The notes under the pieces were generated by a model, which was not told the origin of the DNA, made no database searches, and was given only the letters and a program-made list of their open reading frames with translations. A DNA stretch of 64,000 nucleotides from Chloropicon primus (taxonomy: Eukaryota; Chlorophyta; Chloropicophyceae; Chloropicales; Chloropicaceae): the NCBI GenBank assembly GCA_023205875.1, contig CP060760.1, positions 186,001 through 250,000 of the forward strand. The letters run 5' to 3'. A program made the translations under genes and the position numbers. Below, in pieces: positions 8,825 through 18,380 of this stretch; position 1 is the first letter of the stretch; each line of letters opens with the position of its first letter.

Positions 8825-10390
8825 ATGCGGACGAGGAGTGCCTTGGGATGGCCGAGCCCAGCCGCGTCGTCCTCGCGTCGTCGCCAGTCGAGGAGGCTGA
8901 CGACCGCGGCGTCCTCGCGGCGTCCTCCCCACTCGAGCGCCGACGACAACGCTTCGTCGTCGTCGCCTCTCTCTCCTCTCTCGCGTTGGCTGGTCTCGGC
9001 CGTGGCGTCGGCCTGCGTGGCGCTCTCGGCCCAGGACGCCGCTCTCGCGGCTACGACGACGCTGAGGTTTCCCGCCAGTCAAAACCCGGAGATCTTCGAG
9101 GCCCAGAAGACTCTGGTGAAGACGTGGGCGGTCGTGAGGGACAGCTACGTGAACGCCTCCTCGCCCTCCTTCGCCGCCAAGTGGGAGAAGGAGCTGACCT
9201 CGGCGCTGAAGAGGACGCTGAGCGACGCGGAGACGAACGACGTGGACGCGGCGTATGGGGAGATCGACACCATGCTCGCCTCGACGGGGGACCCGTACAC
9301 GAGGTTCGTCAAACCGAGCGACTTCAAGGACTTCAGACTGAAGAGCGACGGCGAGCTGCAGGGGGTCGGCCTCCTCATCGCCTCGGACCCGAGCAGCGGG
9401 AGGCTGGTGGTCCTCTCTCCGATTCAGGGGTCCCCCGCGGAGAAGGCAGGGATCCTGCCCGGCGACGAGATCTCCGAGATCAACGGAAGGCCCACCAAGG
9501 GCCGCATCAACGGGGAGATGGCCTCGGCCATCCTTCGGGGCAGGCACGGGACGAGCGTCACGGTGAAGCTCGCGAGGAGGTCAGACCAGATCCCGGGGGT
9601 GCCGGGGAGGCCCGAGTATAGGGGAGCCCCGAACAAGGTGAAGTGGAGGCAGGTCAAGCTGGTGAGGGACAGCATTTACATCAACCCAGTGTACACGGAG
9701 CTCGTGCAGCCGTCCTCGGAGCTCATGGGTGAGACCTTCAAGTCGACCAAGGCGACGGGGTACATCAAGCTCACGTCGTTCAGCCAGAGGTCCTCGGAAG
9801 AGATGAGGAACGCGATCGAGGGCCTGAAGGACGAGGGCGCGGAGAGGTTCATATTGGACCTGCGCGACAACCCGGGCGGGCTCGTGAACGCGGGCCTCGA
9901 GGTGGCCAGCATGTGGCTCAACCCGAACGACGTTTTGCTGCACACCGTGGCCCAGGACGGGTCGGACCAGACCGTCGCCCTGCCGGAAAACACCGTCCCT
10001 GTCGACGGAAGCGACCCTCTCGTCGTTCTGGTCAACAAGAACTCCGCGTCAGCGAGCGAGATCCTGGCCGGTGCCCTCCAGGACAACAGGAGGGCCGAGC
10101 TCCTTGGGGAGGACCCCAAGACCTTCGGCAAAGGGAAGATTCAGAGTGTGATCGAGCTCGGGGAGAACGGGGAGGAGGGGGCCGTCATCGTGACGGTCGC
10201 GAAGTACCAGACGCCCTCGCACAAGAACATCGACGCCGTCGGGATCACGCCGGATAAGATGTGCGATCTGAGTGCCTCCTCGCGAGTGGAAGAAGCGGGC
10301 TTCAAGGGCACCAACATTTTCACTGCGGACATCAAGAACGATCCCTGCGTTGCGGAGGCCCAGAGGTTTTTCCAAGATCACGACGCTTAG
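8825..10390 (+). CDS. ctpA: CtpA, carboxyl-terminal processing protease (thylakoid lumen)
   Basis: 521 residues from the ATG at 8825. The N-terminus is a bipartite lumen signal: an Arg/Ser-rich transit part, then a hydrophobic helix ending in an AxA-type site (AQDAALAA). A PDZ domain follows (LQGVGLLIAS... to SEINGRPTKG) and then the S41 core with the Ser of SASASEIL near residue 410 and the Lys of FGKGKIQ about 26 residues on, the catalytic Ser-Lys dyad. In plants and algae CtpA trims the C-terminal extension of the D1 precursor so that the photosystem II manganese cluster can assemble. The gene is convergent with BUD22 and its promoter carries a duplicated 150-base module. Confidence 0.94.
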   Translation: MRTRSALGWPSPAASSSRRRQSRRLTTAASSRRPPHSSADDNASSSSPLSPLSRWLVSAVASACVALSAQDAALAATTTLRFPASQNPEIFEAQKTLVKTWAVVRDSYVNASSPSFAAKWEKELTSALKRTLSDAETNDVDAAYGEIDTMLASTGDPYTRFVKPSDFKDFRLKSDGELQGVGLLIASDPSSGRLVVLSPIQGSPAEKAGILPGDEISEINGRPTKGRINGEMASAILRGRHGTSVTVKLARRSDQIPGVPGRPEYRGAPNKVKWRQVKLVRDSIYINPVYTELVQPSSELMGETFKSTKATGYIKLTSFSQRSSEEMRNAIEGLKDEGAERFILDLRDNPGGLVNAGLEVASMWLNPNDVLLHTVAQDGSDQTVALPENTVPVDGSDPLVVLVNKNSASASEILAGALQDNRRAELLGEDPKTFGKGKIQSVIELGENGEEGAVIVTVAKYQTPSHKNIDAVGITPDKMCDLSASSRVEEAGFKGTNIFTADIKNDPCVAEAQRFFQDHDA

Positions 10391-10486
10391 AGGCACGTGC
10401 ATCTGTGACCTTTTTTCCATTCTAGTGTGTACTTTCGTGTAATCTTTGTGTAATCTTTGTGTGTTTATTAAATATACGGCCGATTA

Positions 10487-11512
10487 TCAGTCGAAGACGA
10501 TCTTCTTTCCCTTGCCCTCGGCGATCCCCACCTTTTTCTTCGCCAGCTTCTTCGCCTGCCAAGAGGGGTGGAGGTTCTCTTCGTTCTCCCTCTCCGCCCT
10601 CACCCTCGTCACCCTCGTCGCCGCTGGTTTGTTTTGTCCTCCCTTGGGTTTGGGCTCCTGGGTCCGCCTGCGCCCGCCCTCCCCGGGCGCTGTCAGCCTC
10701 AGCCCCTTCCCGCCACTCGGTATGCTCCCACCGACGTTGCCCTTCTCGAACTCCTCCCTCTGCTCCTTGGAGGCGTTCTTCCAGTACGGGTGATCCTCGC
10801 TGACTTTCACTTGCAGGTGCTTGGCTTGCCAACCGTACGTCTTCTCCGCCAGGAGTCTCCTCGCCCTCTGGCCCATCCGCTTCTTCTGGGGCTGCTTCTT
10901 CTTGTTCTCCTTCGCCGGCCCGTCGTCCTTCGGATCGGACTTCTTCTTCTCCTTCTTCTTCTCCCTCCTCTGTTTCCTCTGCTCCTCGCGGTCCTTCGCT
11001 CCCTCTGCCTGCCTCTGCCTCTGAATCTTCTGCTGCTCGATCTGCTTCAGCAACTTTGATCGAGTCGCCAGCCACTCCCTCACGGCCTCCCTCACGCACT
11101 TGTGCCTCGAGATCCTCTGCAGGACCACGTCGTCGTAGCTCAGCTTCCCAAGCACTTCCCCCTCATCCCTTCCCGAGGTCGTCGCCGCGCCCTCCTCGCT
11201 CCCTCCGCCATTGGCTGCCGGCGACACAACCTCCGCCCTCAAAGCCTCGCACATCGCGTCGGCGTCCACTTCCTTGGCACTCTCGAGCTGCCTCTTCAGC
11301 TTTTCGCCGCCATCCCCCTCCCCCTCGCCCTCCACGCCCTTCATCCTCCTCAGTATCTTCCTCGCTTCAAACTTCGCTGCCTGCTTGATGCCTTGCTTCA
11401 AACGCTTCTCGTAATGGTAGTCCTTCTTACGAATGTCATCCTCACCCAGGGAAGGACCCACCCTCTTCTTCCTCCCGCCCTCCGCCCTCCCCCGCCCTCG
11501 AGGAACCCTCAT
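10487..11512 (-). CDS. BUD22/SRFBP1-like ribosome biogenesis protein
   Basis: 341 residues from the ATG at 11512; an upstream in-frame extension lacks an ATG. The protein is highly basic with coiled-coil stretches. The C-terminus has the family hallmarks: LHPSWQAKKLAKKK followed by a terminal KGKKIVFD, and a second W-containing block TYGWQAKHLQVK. In yeast Bud22 acts in 18S rRNA maturation and small-subunit biogenesis; the animal relative is SRFBP1. Other nucleolar proteins in the window (KRI1, CCDC137-like) fit the same theme but are not adjacent. The assignment rests on the C-terminal motif; the N-terminal two thirds are low complexity. Confidence 0.7.
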   Translation of the reverse strand: MRVPRGRGRAEGGRKKRVGPSLGEDDIRKKDYHYEKRLKQGIKQAAKFEARKILRRMKGVEGEGEGDGGEKLKRQLESAKEVDADAMCEALRAEVVSPAANGGGSEEGAATTSGRDEGEVLGKLSYDDVVLQRISRHKCVREAVREWLATRSKLLKQIEQQKIQRQRQAEGAKDREEQRKQRREKKKEKKKSDPKDDGPAKENKKKQPQKKRMGQRARRLLAEKTYGWQAKHLQVKVSEDHPYWKNASKEQREEFEKGNVGGSIPSGGKGLRLTAPGEGGRRRTQEPKPKGGQNKPAATRVTRVRAERENEENLHPSWQAKKLAKKKVGIAEGKGKKIVFD

Positions 11513-12043
11513 GCTCCTCCCCCTCCTCCGCCTCCTCCACCCTTTCCCAACCCTTTTCCCAACCACTCCAAACGCTCCACAGGTCAACCGAGGTACCGAC
11601 GGAAAGCTCGCGACAAGACGCTTCCCTTCGAAGTGGTCGACACGTCCGACTCCCACTCCCGTCGCCCTCCTCCTCGCTTTCCTCGACCACCTTCCTTCCC
11701 CTTGGCCGCCACCAGGATTCTCGCTTGGGGCTTGACCGGAGGAGAGGAGGAGGATTCCATTCGCGCGGGCCTTGGCAAAACGTAACGGCCGCGGGCATCA
11801 TTCGTAACGCATCGGGTTGGCTTTTTCGTAACGCTTGGGGCTTGGCCCTCGCCGCAACAACAGCGCTTGGTTTCGCCTCCCGAGTAAGGAGAGGAGAGGA
11901 GAGGAGAGGAGAGGAGAGGAGAGGAGAGGAGAGAGGTTGTTGTTGTTGTGCAGGTGGTCGAGGGGCAGAGAGAGGCTCTCTACCCCACAGCATAGCACAG
12001 ATGTCCTGAGCTCGGAAGGAGGTTCACGTGGTTCGGTGGGGTG
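11513..12043. promoter_or_regulatory. Divergent promoter region, CGTAACG motifs and (GGAGA)n
   Basis: This lies between BUD22 and the KEA-type antiporter. Three CGTAACG heptamers lie within 53 bases (11781, 11803, 11827), and a (GAGGA)n microsatellite occupies about 11887-11935. A CGACAAGACGCTT block near 11612 resembles the AAGCGTCGTG part of the promoter modules, on the opposite strand. No open reading frame is convincing. Confidence 0.45.
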
Positions 12044-13930
12044 ATGTCGGCTCGACTGCGTCTCGGGGCGGCGGTGGCGGCGGTGGTGGCCATGTCTCTG
12101 CTGCTCGGGGGGACGAGCGCGAGGACCCTCTCGAACGAGGAGCTCGACGCGGGCGAGAAGGAGTTCGTCAATGAAATCCTGCGGCACGGTGCGAGCTCTG
12201 AGGGCGGAGAATCCATCCTATCGATCGCGGAGGAGTATGCGGAAGAGGCCCACGGCCACGGCGGGGGAGCCGGCAAAGGTGGGGAGAAGGCGGAAGAGAG
12301 CGAGGGGGCGAGCGAGAAGAACAACGCGACCCACGTGACCCTCGCGACCGTTTTCGACGAGGCCGTCAACAAAGAGTTCCAGGACGAGTCCACGGTGAAG
12401 AACCAGGACACCGGCAAGAGCAATTACAACGTTTCGCTGGAGAAAGCGGATGCGAGGGAGGAGACGGTCGTGAGGATCAATCCCAACAAGGCGCTGCACC
12501 CCCCGGAATCGACGGCCGATGGGCAGGGGTCCAACGAGCCCGCGGAGGAGGAAACGCAGGAGGAAGTAGACAAAGTGGAAGAGCTCATCGATCAGCAGAA
12601 CAACGAGTACGTTCTCGCTAACCCGAACACTGGCGGCGTGGCACAGCAGCTGGATTCCGTTCTGCTGCAGGATCTCACGCTCATGCTGGTGGCCTCCTCC
12701 ACCTCCGGGATGGTTCTGGAGACGCTGAACATGTCGCCCGTCAGCGGCTACATCCTCTCAGGGTCGGTGCTGGGTCCGGGAGGGTTTGGCCTGCTCCACA
12801 GGCTCGTGCAGATCGAGACCATCTCGCAGCTCGGGGTCTACATGCTGCTGTTCGTTCTCGGCCTGGAATTCAAGCTCGAGAAGTTGAACGGGATCAAGAG
12901 AGTCACACTCCTTGGCGGGCTTTTGGAAGTTGCTTTGATGGCCGCTGCGATTGGGATCATCGCTTTTCTGAGCGGAGGGGTGGCGAAGAGTGGGTTGCTG
13001 CTGGGGGCGACTCTCAGCATGTCGAGCACCACTATTGTCTTGAAAAGTCTGGAGGGGCACAGCAACCAAGTCATGTTCAAGCGAGTCGTCACGGGGACCC
13101 TGCTCTGCCAGGACACGGTGGTTGGTCTCCTGTTTGCCCTCGTGCCCGTATTTGGGCTCAAGGAATTGGATTCCGGTGCCCTTGGCAGTTTCTTCGCCAA
13201 GCTTGTTGCCTCTCTCGCATGCTTTGTGTTGCTCTCATTCGTTCTGAGCGCATTTGTCATGCCCACCGCCCTGAGTTGGATTCAGAGATGCGGCAGCGTG
13301 GAGTTGCTCAGGCTCTTCTCAGTGGCATTCTGCTTCACGATGGCATCCCTGGGGGGAGTCTTTGGCGTCTCAGAGGAGCTGGGCGCCTTTGCTGCGGGTG
13401 CAATCATCGGGGGCGTGGGGCACCACGGGGAACGAACGTTGCAGAACATCAATCAGTTGGAAACTGTGTTTGTTGCCCTGTTCTTGTGCTCGATTGGAAT
13501 CATAATGTCCCCTGGCTTTCTTGCAGAGCACTGGGTGTTCTTCTTGACTTCCTTCTTGGCGATCTTGGCCATAAAGTTTCTGGTGTTTTGGCTGGTGTTG
13601 GCTCTGCTTTTGACGCCCAAGGAGGGGCGGATCGCGTGGTCCGTCGCCCTCGCCCTCACTCCGATCTCAGAGTTCGCTTTTGTGGTCATAGGCCGCAGCT
13701 ACAAGCTCCAAATCATCAAGAGCTCGTGGTACTTCCTTCTAGTAGGCGTCGTTGGTTTGTCGATGCTGACGAGCCCGCTGTTGATCCAAGGGGCGAAGCT
13801 GGGAATCCGATCAGCGCCAGACCAGCACCAGCACCAGGCCGTGGAAATGTCAGCCGAAACGAGCACAAGCGCAAGCCCTCCGAGGCGGGGGCCCTCGCCG
13901 GTGGTGAGAAGGAAGCATACTTTATCGTAA
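12044..13930 (+). CDS. KEA-type K+/H+ antiporter (CPA2 family, KEA4-6/TMCO3-like)
   Basis: 628 residues from the ATG at 12044. A signal peptide (ARLRLGAAVAAVVAMSLLLG) is followed by about 180 hydrophilic residues, including possible N-glycosylation sites, and then 11-13 membrane segments of a Na+/H+-exchanger domain. Typical motifs are visible: GYILSGSVLGPGGFG, LLFVLGLEFKL, MSSTTIVLKSL, CQDTVVGLLF and ELGAFAAGAIIGG. No NAD-binding KTN domain follows, matching plant KEA4-6 and animal TMCO3 rather than KEA1-3. Members exchange K+ for H+ in the Golgi, trans-Golgi network and prevacuolar membranes. The gene is convergent with cathepsin X, with 25 bases between stops. Confidence 0.88.
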   Translation: MSARLRLGAAVAAVVAMSLLLGGTSARTLSNEELDAGEKEFVNEILRHGASSEGGESILSIAEEYAEEAHGHGGGAGKGGEKAEESEGASEKNNATHVTLATVFDEAVNKEFQDESTVKNQDTGKSNYNVSLEKADAREETVVRINPNKALHPPESTADGQGSNEPAEEETQEEVDKVEELIDQQNNEYVLANPNTGGVAQQLDSVLLQDLTLMLVASSTSGMVLETLNMSPVSGYILSGSVLGPGGFGLLHRLVQIETISQLGVYMLLFVLGLEFKLEKLNGIKRVTLLGGLLEVALMAAAIGIIAFLSGGVAKSGLLLGATLSMSSTTIVLKSLEGHSNQVMFKRVVTGTLLCQDTVVGLLFALVPVFGLKELDSGALGSFFAKLVASLACFVLLSFVLSAFVMPTALSWIQRCGSVELLRLFSVAFCFTMASLGGVFGVSEELGAFAAGAIIGGVGHHGERTLQNINQLETVFVALFLCSIGIIMSPGFLAEHWVFFLTSFLAILAIKFLVFWLVLALLLTPKEGRIAWSVALALTPISEFAFVVIGRSYKLQIIKSSWYFLLVGVVGLSMLTSPLLIQGAKLGIRSAPDQHQHQAVEMSAETSTSASPPRRGPSPVVRRKHTLS

Positions 13931-13955
13931 CCTCTCAGATGTCAAATTAGAAATT

Positions 13956-15120
13956 TTATCGCACGATGCTATCCCAGGGCCCGTGCCTGTGGCATTCCGC
14001 CGGCCTCTGGTCGCGGCGAAGCTCTTGCTTTTCCAGGCCGCGTGTGTAGGACCCCAGGTACTTGCCGTCCAAGTACTGCTCTAGGTTTACAAACTGTGGA
14101 ATCGCCCACCAGCAGTCTTCCTCCATTCTGAGGTTCCCCTTCTTCAACCGGAACCACCCGTTCTCACCCCAGTATGTTCCCCAAGAGTTCCTGGCGATCC
14201 AGTACTCGACACCATCCTCGGTGACGTCCCAACCAGCAACCTCAACGTCATGGTCCACGGCCTCCTCCGGGTATTCGAAGTCGTCCGTGAAGACGCCGCC
14301 GTGGGCAGCTGCATTGATCGAGTAGTTGTAGACGAACTCATCCGTAGCAGCAAAAGAGCAAGTGATCGGCCCATTTTCGAAGATTTCCTTGGCCATCGCC
14401 TCGGAGCCGTTAACGCGACCAAAGCTGCGAACACCGAAGCCGGTGAAGGCTTTCAACGCAAAGCAGGTGCCCGAGGCCTCGCAATTGGTGCACAAAGGAG
14501 CGCACTCCCCGTTGCGAGCCATGTAGGGCTGGCACCCTTCATCCTGGTGGGTTACCACAAGGCGAGAGAAAGCTCTTGTCAGTATTTCTTCGAGAAAGCC
14601 GCCATCCTGCTAAGCTGTCAATGGAGTCCCTCGCACACACGCTACTCACCGGCATCGGCGTGTTCTGCATGAGGCCGAAAACCATGTAAGGCTCCCCTCC
14701 CAAACAGCCAGGGGCAACACCGCTGCTGTTCGTGGCGCAGTTCACCACCGCTTGGCGGGATATCATAACATCGGGCCAAGCGGCTTTTCGTGCAATCTTG
14801 ACCCTGTCGTTCAGCTGCGCGACGGAGCCGTGAACCCAGCAGCTCCCGCAATAAGTGGGAACATGCTGGTTCACGTCGCTCGTGCAGTAATTGACGCCAT
14901 CCACGTCCCGCCAATCGAAATGCCTGGGCAACGGACGGTGACGGTCGCCATGGACGACGGTTTGGTCGGCGTGTGCGAAGCCACTGAGCCATGACGAGGC
15001 CAGGCGACTCGTACTGGGCAGTGGCCTCGCCCCGTCCTTGACGTGGCCTTGGAAGACACCAAACGCGGGTTCGTGTCGTGCAAACAGAAGAGCAACGAGA
15101 AGGATTGCTGCCGCCGTCAT
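13956..15120 (-). CDS. Cathepsin X/Z-like cysteine protease, two exons
   Basis: Exons 15120-14650 and 14543-13956 join in phase 0 across a 106-base intron (GTGAGT donor, CCACCAG acceptor), giving 352 residues. The signal peptide is AAAILLVALLFARHEPAFG. The mature enzyme begins near LPRHFDWRDVDGVNY. Catalytic residues are Gln85 and Cys94 (QHVPTYCGSCW), His255 (VDHDVEVAGW) and Asn276 (ARNSWGTYWGENGW). The CGSCW-VHGS-(A/L)NDR pattern, the short propeptide and the spliced PMPDEGCQPY segment match cathepsin X/Z rather than papain or cathepsin L. Cathepsin X is a lysosomal or vacuolar carboxypeptidase. The usual mini-loop next to the active-site Gln is altered (SDVNQHVP). Confidence 0.9.
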
Positions 15121-15242
15121 CGCGCTATGATTTAGACCCACTCCCTCGGTGCAACGCCACTCGCTCGCTCACTCTCTCTCTCTCTCCCTCTTGAGGCGAC
15201 CCTTTGCTCTTTCTCTTCTGGTGGATTTCTCCCTTCCGCTGA

Positions 15243-15268
15243 ATCATAACGGCCGAGCACGAGGGCGA
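15243..15268 (+). promoter_or_regulatory. 26-base element shared with the CHK-like kinase 5' region
   Basis: A 26-base sequence starting ATCATAACGGCCGAGCAC and ending GAGGGCGA is identical to 3349-3374 on the minus strand, just upstream of the CHK-like kinase ATG at 3334. In both places it reads toward a coding region (the kinase; the ankyrin fragment). It may be a start-site or 5' UTR element, or a relic of a small duplication. Confidence 0.45.
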
Positions 15269-15325
15269 ACGAGGACGAAACGAGACAGAGAGAGAGAGGG
15301 AGAGAGAGAGAGAGAGAGAGAGACG

Positions 15326-15877
15326 AAAGGAGGTCACCTTGATGTTCTGCAGTGGCTTCGAAGACAGAATCCGCCATGCTCTTGGGACTGGAGGACTTGT
15401 GCTGGTGCAGCTGAAGAAGGTCATTTTCATGTGTTGAAGTGAGCTCGGAAACAGAATCCGCCTTGTCCTTGGAACGAGCGGACTTGTTCTCATGCAGCTC
15501 AAGGAGGTCACCTTCATATTCTGCAGTGGCTTCGAAGACAGAATCCGCCATGCCCTTGGGACGAGGAAACGTGTTGGTTTCCAGCATCTAGAGGTCACCT
15601 TTATGTTATTCAGTGGGCTCGGAAACAGAATCCGCCATGCCCTTGGGCCTCGGTGTCTTGTGCTGGTGCAGCGTCCGAAGGCCAGCTTCACGTTCTGCGG
15701 TGGCTTCGCAGTCAGAATCCGCCTTGTCCTTGGATCACCGAGGAATGCTTGTATTGGGCAGAAGGGAAGGGTCACGAGCACGTCGTGGAGTGGGTTTATG
15801 AATTACGTAGGGCAAAGGCGCTGAAGAGGAAGGAGAAAAAGAAGGAGGAGGAGGAGGAGGAGGAGAGCACGTCGTGA
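15326..15877 (+). pseudogene. Ankyrin-repeat gene fragment, truncated and interrupted
   Basis: Translation gives about five ankyrin units of 27-30 residues with the core GGHLHILQWLRRQNPPCPW and D-E-T-C in between, of the kind used in large algal ankyrin families (the NPPCPW-type repeat). The reading frame begins abruptly at the edge of a (GA)n microsatellite (about 15284-15322) with no ATG upstream, and one TGA stands where the first-to-second repeat Trp codon is expected. After it the frame stays open to 15877, ending in a Lys/Glu-rich tail. I call it a 5'-truncated pseudogene of a host family; an unrecognised upstream exon is the alternative. The repeats are still close to each other, so the decay is probably recent. 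Confidence 0.7.
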
Positions 15878-16048
15878 AGTGGATCTAAACCACCTGTCAT
15901 AAACCTCACTTCTTTCCCCTCTCATCATTCCCCTTTCCCTCGACCTTGGCTCCTCTCTCCCTGCAGACCAGACACAAGGCGGCCGCCGGCGAGCAGTGCG
16001 AAGAGAGTGAGAGAGAGAGGAGCGAGGAGAGGAGAGGAGAGAGAGGCC

Positions 16049-17770
16049 ATGGGACGGAAGGTGAAGAAGAAGGAAGACATGAGCCTCCTCGACGGTTCCG
16101 AGTCTGAGTCCGAGGACGGCGGCGAGGGATTCAAGGTGAACGAGGAGTACGCGAGGAGGTTCGAGCATAACAAGCGGAGGGAGGAGATGCACCGGTTGCA
16201 GGAGAAGCACCCAGAGCTCGCGGCGAGACTTGCGAGGGGTGGAGGTGACCTGGGCGAGGAGGACGAGACGAGCACGTCGGAGGACGAGAGCGGCGACGAC
16301 TTGATATCGGCGAAGGAGAACGAGGACATGCTCCGAACTCTGGTGAAGATCAGGAACAGGGACCCGTCGATATACAAGGCAGACTCTCAGTTTTACTCGA
16401 CTGGTGAGGAGGAGGAGGGCGGCGATGGGGCGAGGAGGAAGAAGAAGGACAGGTCGAAGAATGCGAACACGTTGAGGAGCATTATGGCGAGGAGGGCTCT
16501 GGAGGAGGGAGCGGAGGCTCTGGCGAAGGACGACTTTTCGAGCGAGGATGAAGGCGGTTCCAAGGTGATGACTTACAACCAAGAGCAGGAGCAAGTGAGG
16601 AGAGCCTTCACGGATGCGGCGGGGGAGGAGTCCAACTCCGGTGAGAGTGACGGGGACGACTCCGACCTGGATGGCTTGCAGCAGGTGAAGGGGTCTGGCG
16701 TGAAGGGTGGGGAGGAGGACGTGAGCGGCGACGCCGTTGGAGGCAAGAAGTCCAAGAAGGTGACCCAAGAGCTCCTCGACGACTACTTCGGGAAGGAGGA
16801 CGCCATGGCCGAGAAGGACAAGAGCTTCCTGAAGGATTACATCATGAACGATGGGTGGACTCACAAGGACGGCGAGGCGGTGGAATACGAAGTGGATGAC
16901 CAGGAGGACGAGCGCTACTTGGAGCAAGCCGAGACTTTTGAGACCAACTACAACTTTAGGTTCGAGGAGCCCGACTCTGCGAGGATCGAGACTTTCCCCA
17001 GGGTGATCGAGTCGTCCATTCGTAAGAAGGAGAGCAAGAGGAAGAGGCAGAGGGAGAGCAAGCAGGAGAGAACTGCGAAGAGGAAGGAGGAGGAAGCCCT
17101 CGAGGTGAAGAGGCTGAAGAACTTGAAGAAGGCTGAGATCAGGGACAAGCTCGAGGAGATCCGAAAGGTGTCTGGGCTCGGCGAGGGAGACCTGGATCCT
17201 TCTCTCTTGGAAGACGACTTCGATCCAGATAAGTTTGACGCGTCCCTTGAGAAGATCTTCAACGGGGCGTACTATGGGCAGGAGGACAAGGAGCTCGACA
17301 TGAAGGAGTCTGGGAGCACGGAGCTGAACCAGCTGCTGGAGGAGTACGATAAGATCGACTACGAGGATCGCATCGGGGACATCAAGTGCAGGTTCAACTA
17401 CAAGGAAGTCTCCAAGAATGATTTCGGGATTGATGCCATCGCCTTGCTTTCCTCGACCGACGCGGAGCTCAACCAGATGGTGAGCAAGAAAGCCCTGGCT
17501 CCGTACTCGACGTTCGTTCCCAAGAACAAGCCGAGGTACTACAACGCCGGCGGGCAGGAATCCAAGTCGAAGAAGAAGAAGAAGAAGGACGAGGCCAAGG
17601 TGTCCACCACGGAGGAGAGGCGCGCGGACTCCTACGCCCTGCCCACGCTTGGGGGGAAGAGGAAGAAGGAGGAGCAGAAGCCAGCCACGAAGCAGTACTT
17701 CAACAAGGGCGAGAAGAAGAGGGCCAAGAGAGCCGAGAAGAGGAGGAAGAAGCAAGTTGGGTCCGTGTAA
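16049..17770 (+). CDS. KRI1: KRI1-like nucleolar ribosome biogenesis protein
   Basis: 573 residues from the ATG at 16049. The N-terminal KVNEEYARRFEHNKRREEMH block is the KRI1 hallmark. Acidic stretches follow, then the conserved KDYIMNDGW and RFEEPDSARIETFPRV segments and the C-terminal KRI1-C block with YDKIDYEDRIGDIKCRFNY and VSKNDFGIDAIALL. The end is Lys/Arg-rich. In yeast Kri1p binds KRR1 and is needed for 40S ribosomal subunit formation in the nucleolus. The upstream purine-rich leader is only about 170 bases from the ankyrin fragment. Confidence 0.93.
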   Translation: MGRKVKKKEDMSLLDGSESESEDGGEGFKVNEEYARRFEHNKRREEMHRLQEKHPELAARLARGGGDLGEEDETSTSEDESGDDLISAKENEDMLRTLVKIRNRDPSIYKADSQFYSTGEEEEGGDGARRKKKDRSKNANTLRSIMARRALEEGAEALAKDDFSSEDEGGSKVMTYNQEQEQVRRAFTDAAGEESNSGESDGDDSDLDGLQQVKGSGVKGGEEDVSGDAVGGKKSKKVTQELLDDYFGKEDAMAEKDKSFLKDYIMNDGWTHKDGEAVEYEVDDQEDERYLEQAETFETNYNFRFEEPDSARIETFPRVIESSIRKKESKRKRQRESKQERTAKRKEEEALEVKRLKNLKKAEIRDKLEEIRKVSGLGEGDLDPSLLEDDFDPDKFDASLEKIFNGAYYGQEDKELDMKESGSTELNQLLEEYDKIDYEDRIGDIKCRFNYKEVSKNDFGIDAIALLSSTDAELNQMVSKKALAPYSTFVPKNKPRYYNAGGQESKSKKKKKKDEAKVSTTEERRADSYALPTLGGKRKKEEQKPATKQYFNKGEKKRAKRAEKRRKKQVGSV

Positions 17771-17883
17771 CGGGTCAAGTGTAACGCGAGTTTCTGTTCC
17801 CAATTTTGCACGGTTTTACCCTCTTGACTTGACCATGAAAAATAAAGTCCCGTCGATGGCACAGGAAAAGGAGGAGAAACAAG

Positions 17884-17934
<51 letters not shown>

Positions 17935-18173
17935 CTCAAAGTGCCTGAGTCATAGTCACAGCAGCGGCATTCTACGACATTTCCTTTCGGCAAATCCATG
18001 TTAAGCGCAACTTTTCCTTCCGTATTGGTCAGACTGAGGAAGACAACTCCTCCTTGTAGATGTTCCATCTTCCGAAGATGGACACGAAGTCTTTAGCCCT
18101 TGGCTGTTGCTCTCTCAGCCTTGGGGAAAACATTTCCGCAGTGGTAAAACCAGCTTACACCCAACATTTCCGT

Positions 18174-18197
18174 AAAGTATGGGGCGCCCCATACTTT
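18174..18197. repeat. Perfect 24-base palindrome
   Basis: AAAGTATGGGGC and its exact reverse complement GCCCCATACTTT abut at the centre, giving 12-base arms with no spacer. Nothing coding covers it. It could form a cruciform or be a dimeric protein-binding site. Confidence 0.85.
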
Positions 18198-18380
18198 CCA
18201 AGAAAAAAATGAGTTCCCCCCGTTTCTGTAGTAAATCCAACTTAATCCAAATCCACAAGGAAATCGTGTCGTAGGACGCTCCCAAGGGGTGGCACAAGTC
18301 TTGCGCCATAGCTCAACCCAAACGAGGAGGTAAGGCTGCTACCGCTGTTTGCTCTCTCTCTCTCTCTCTCTCTCTCCCAC

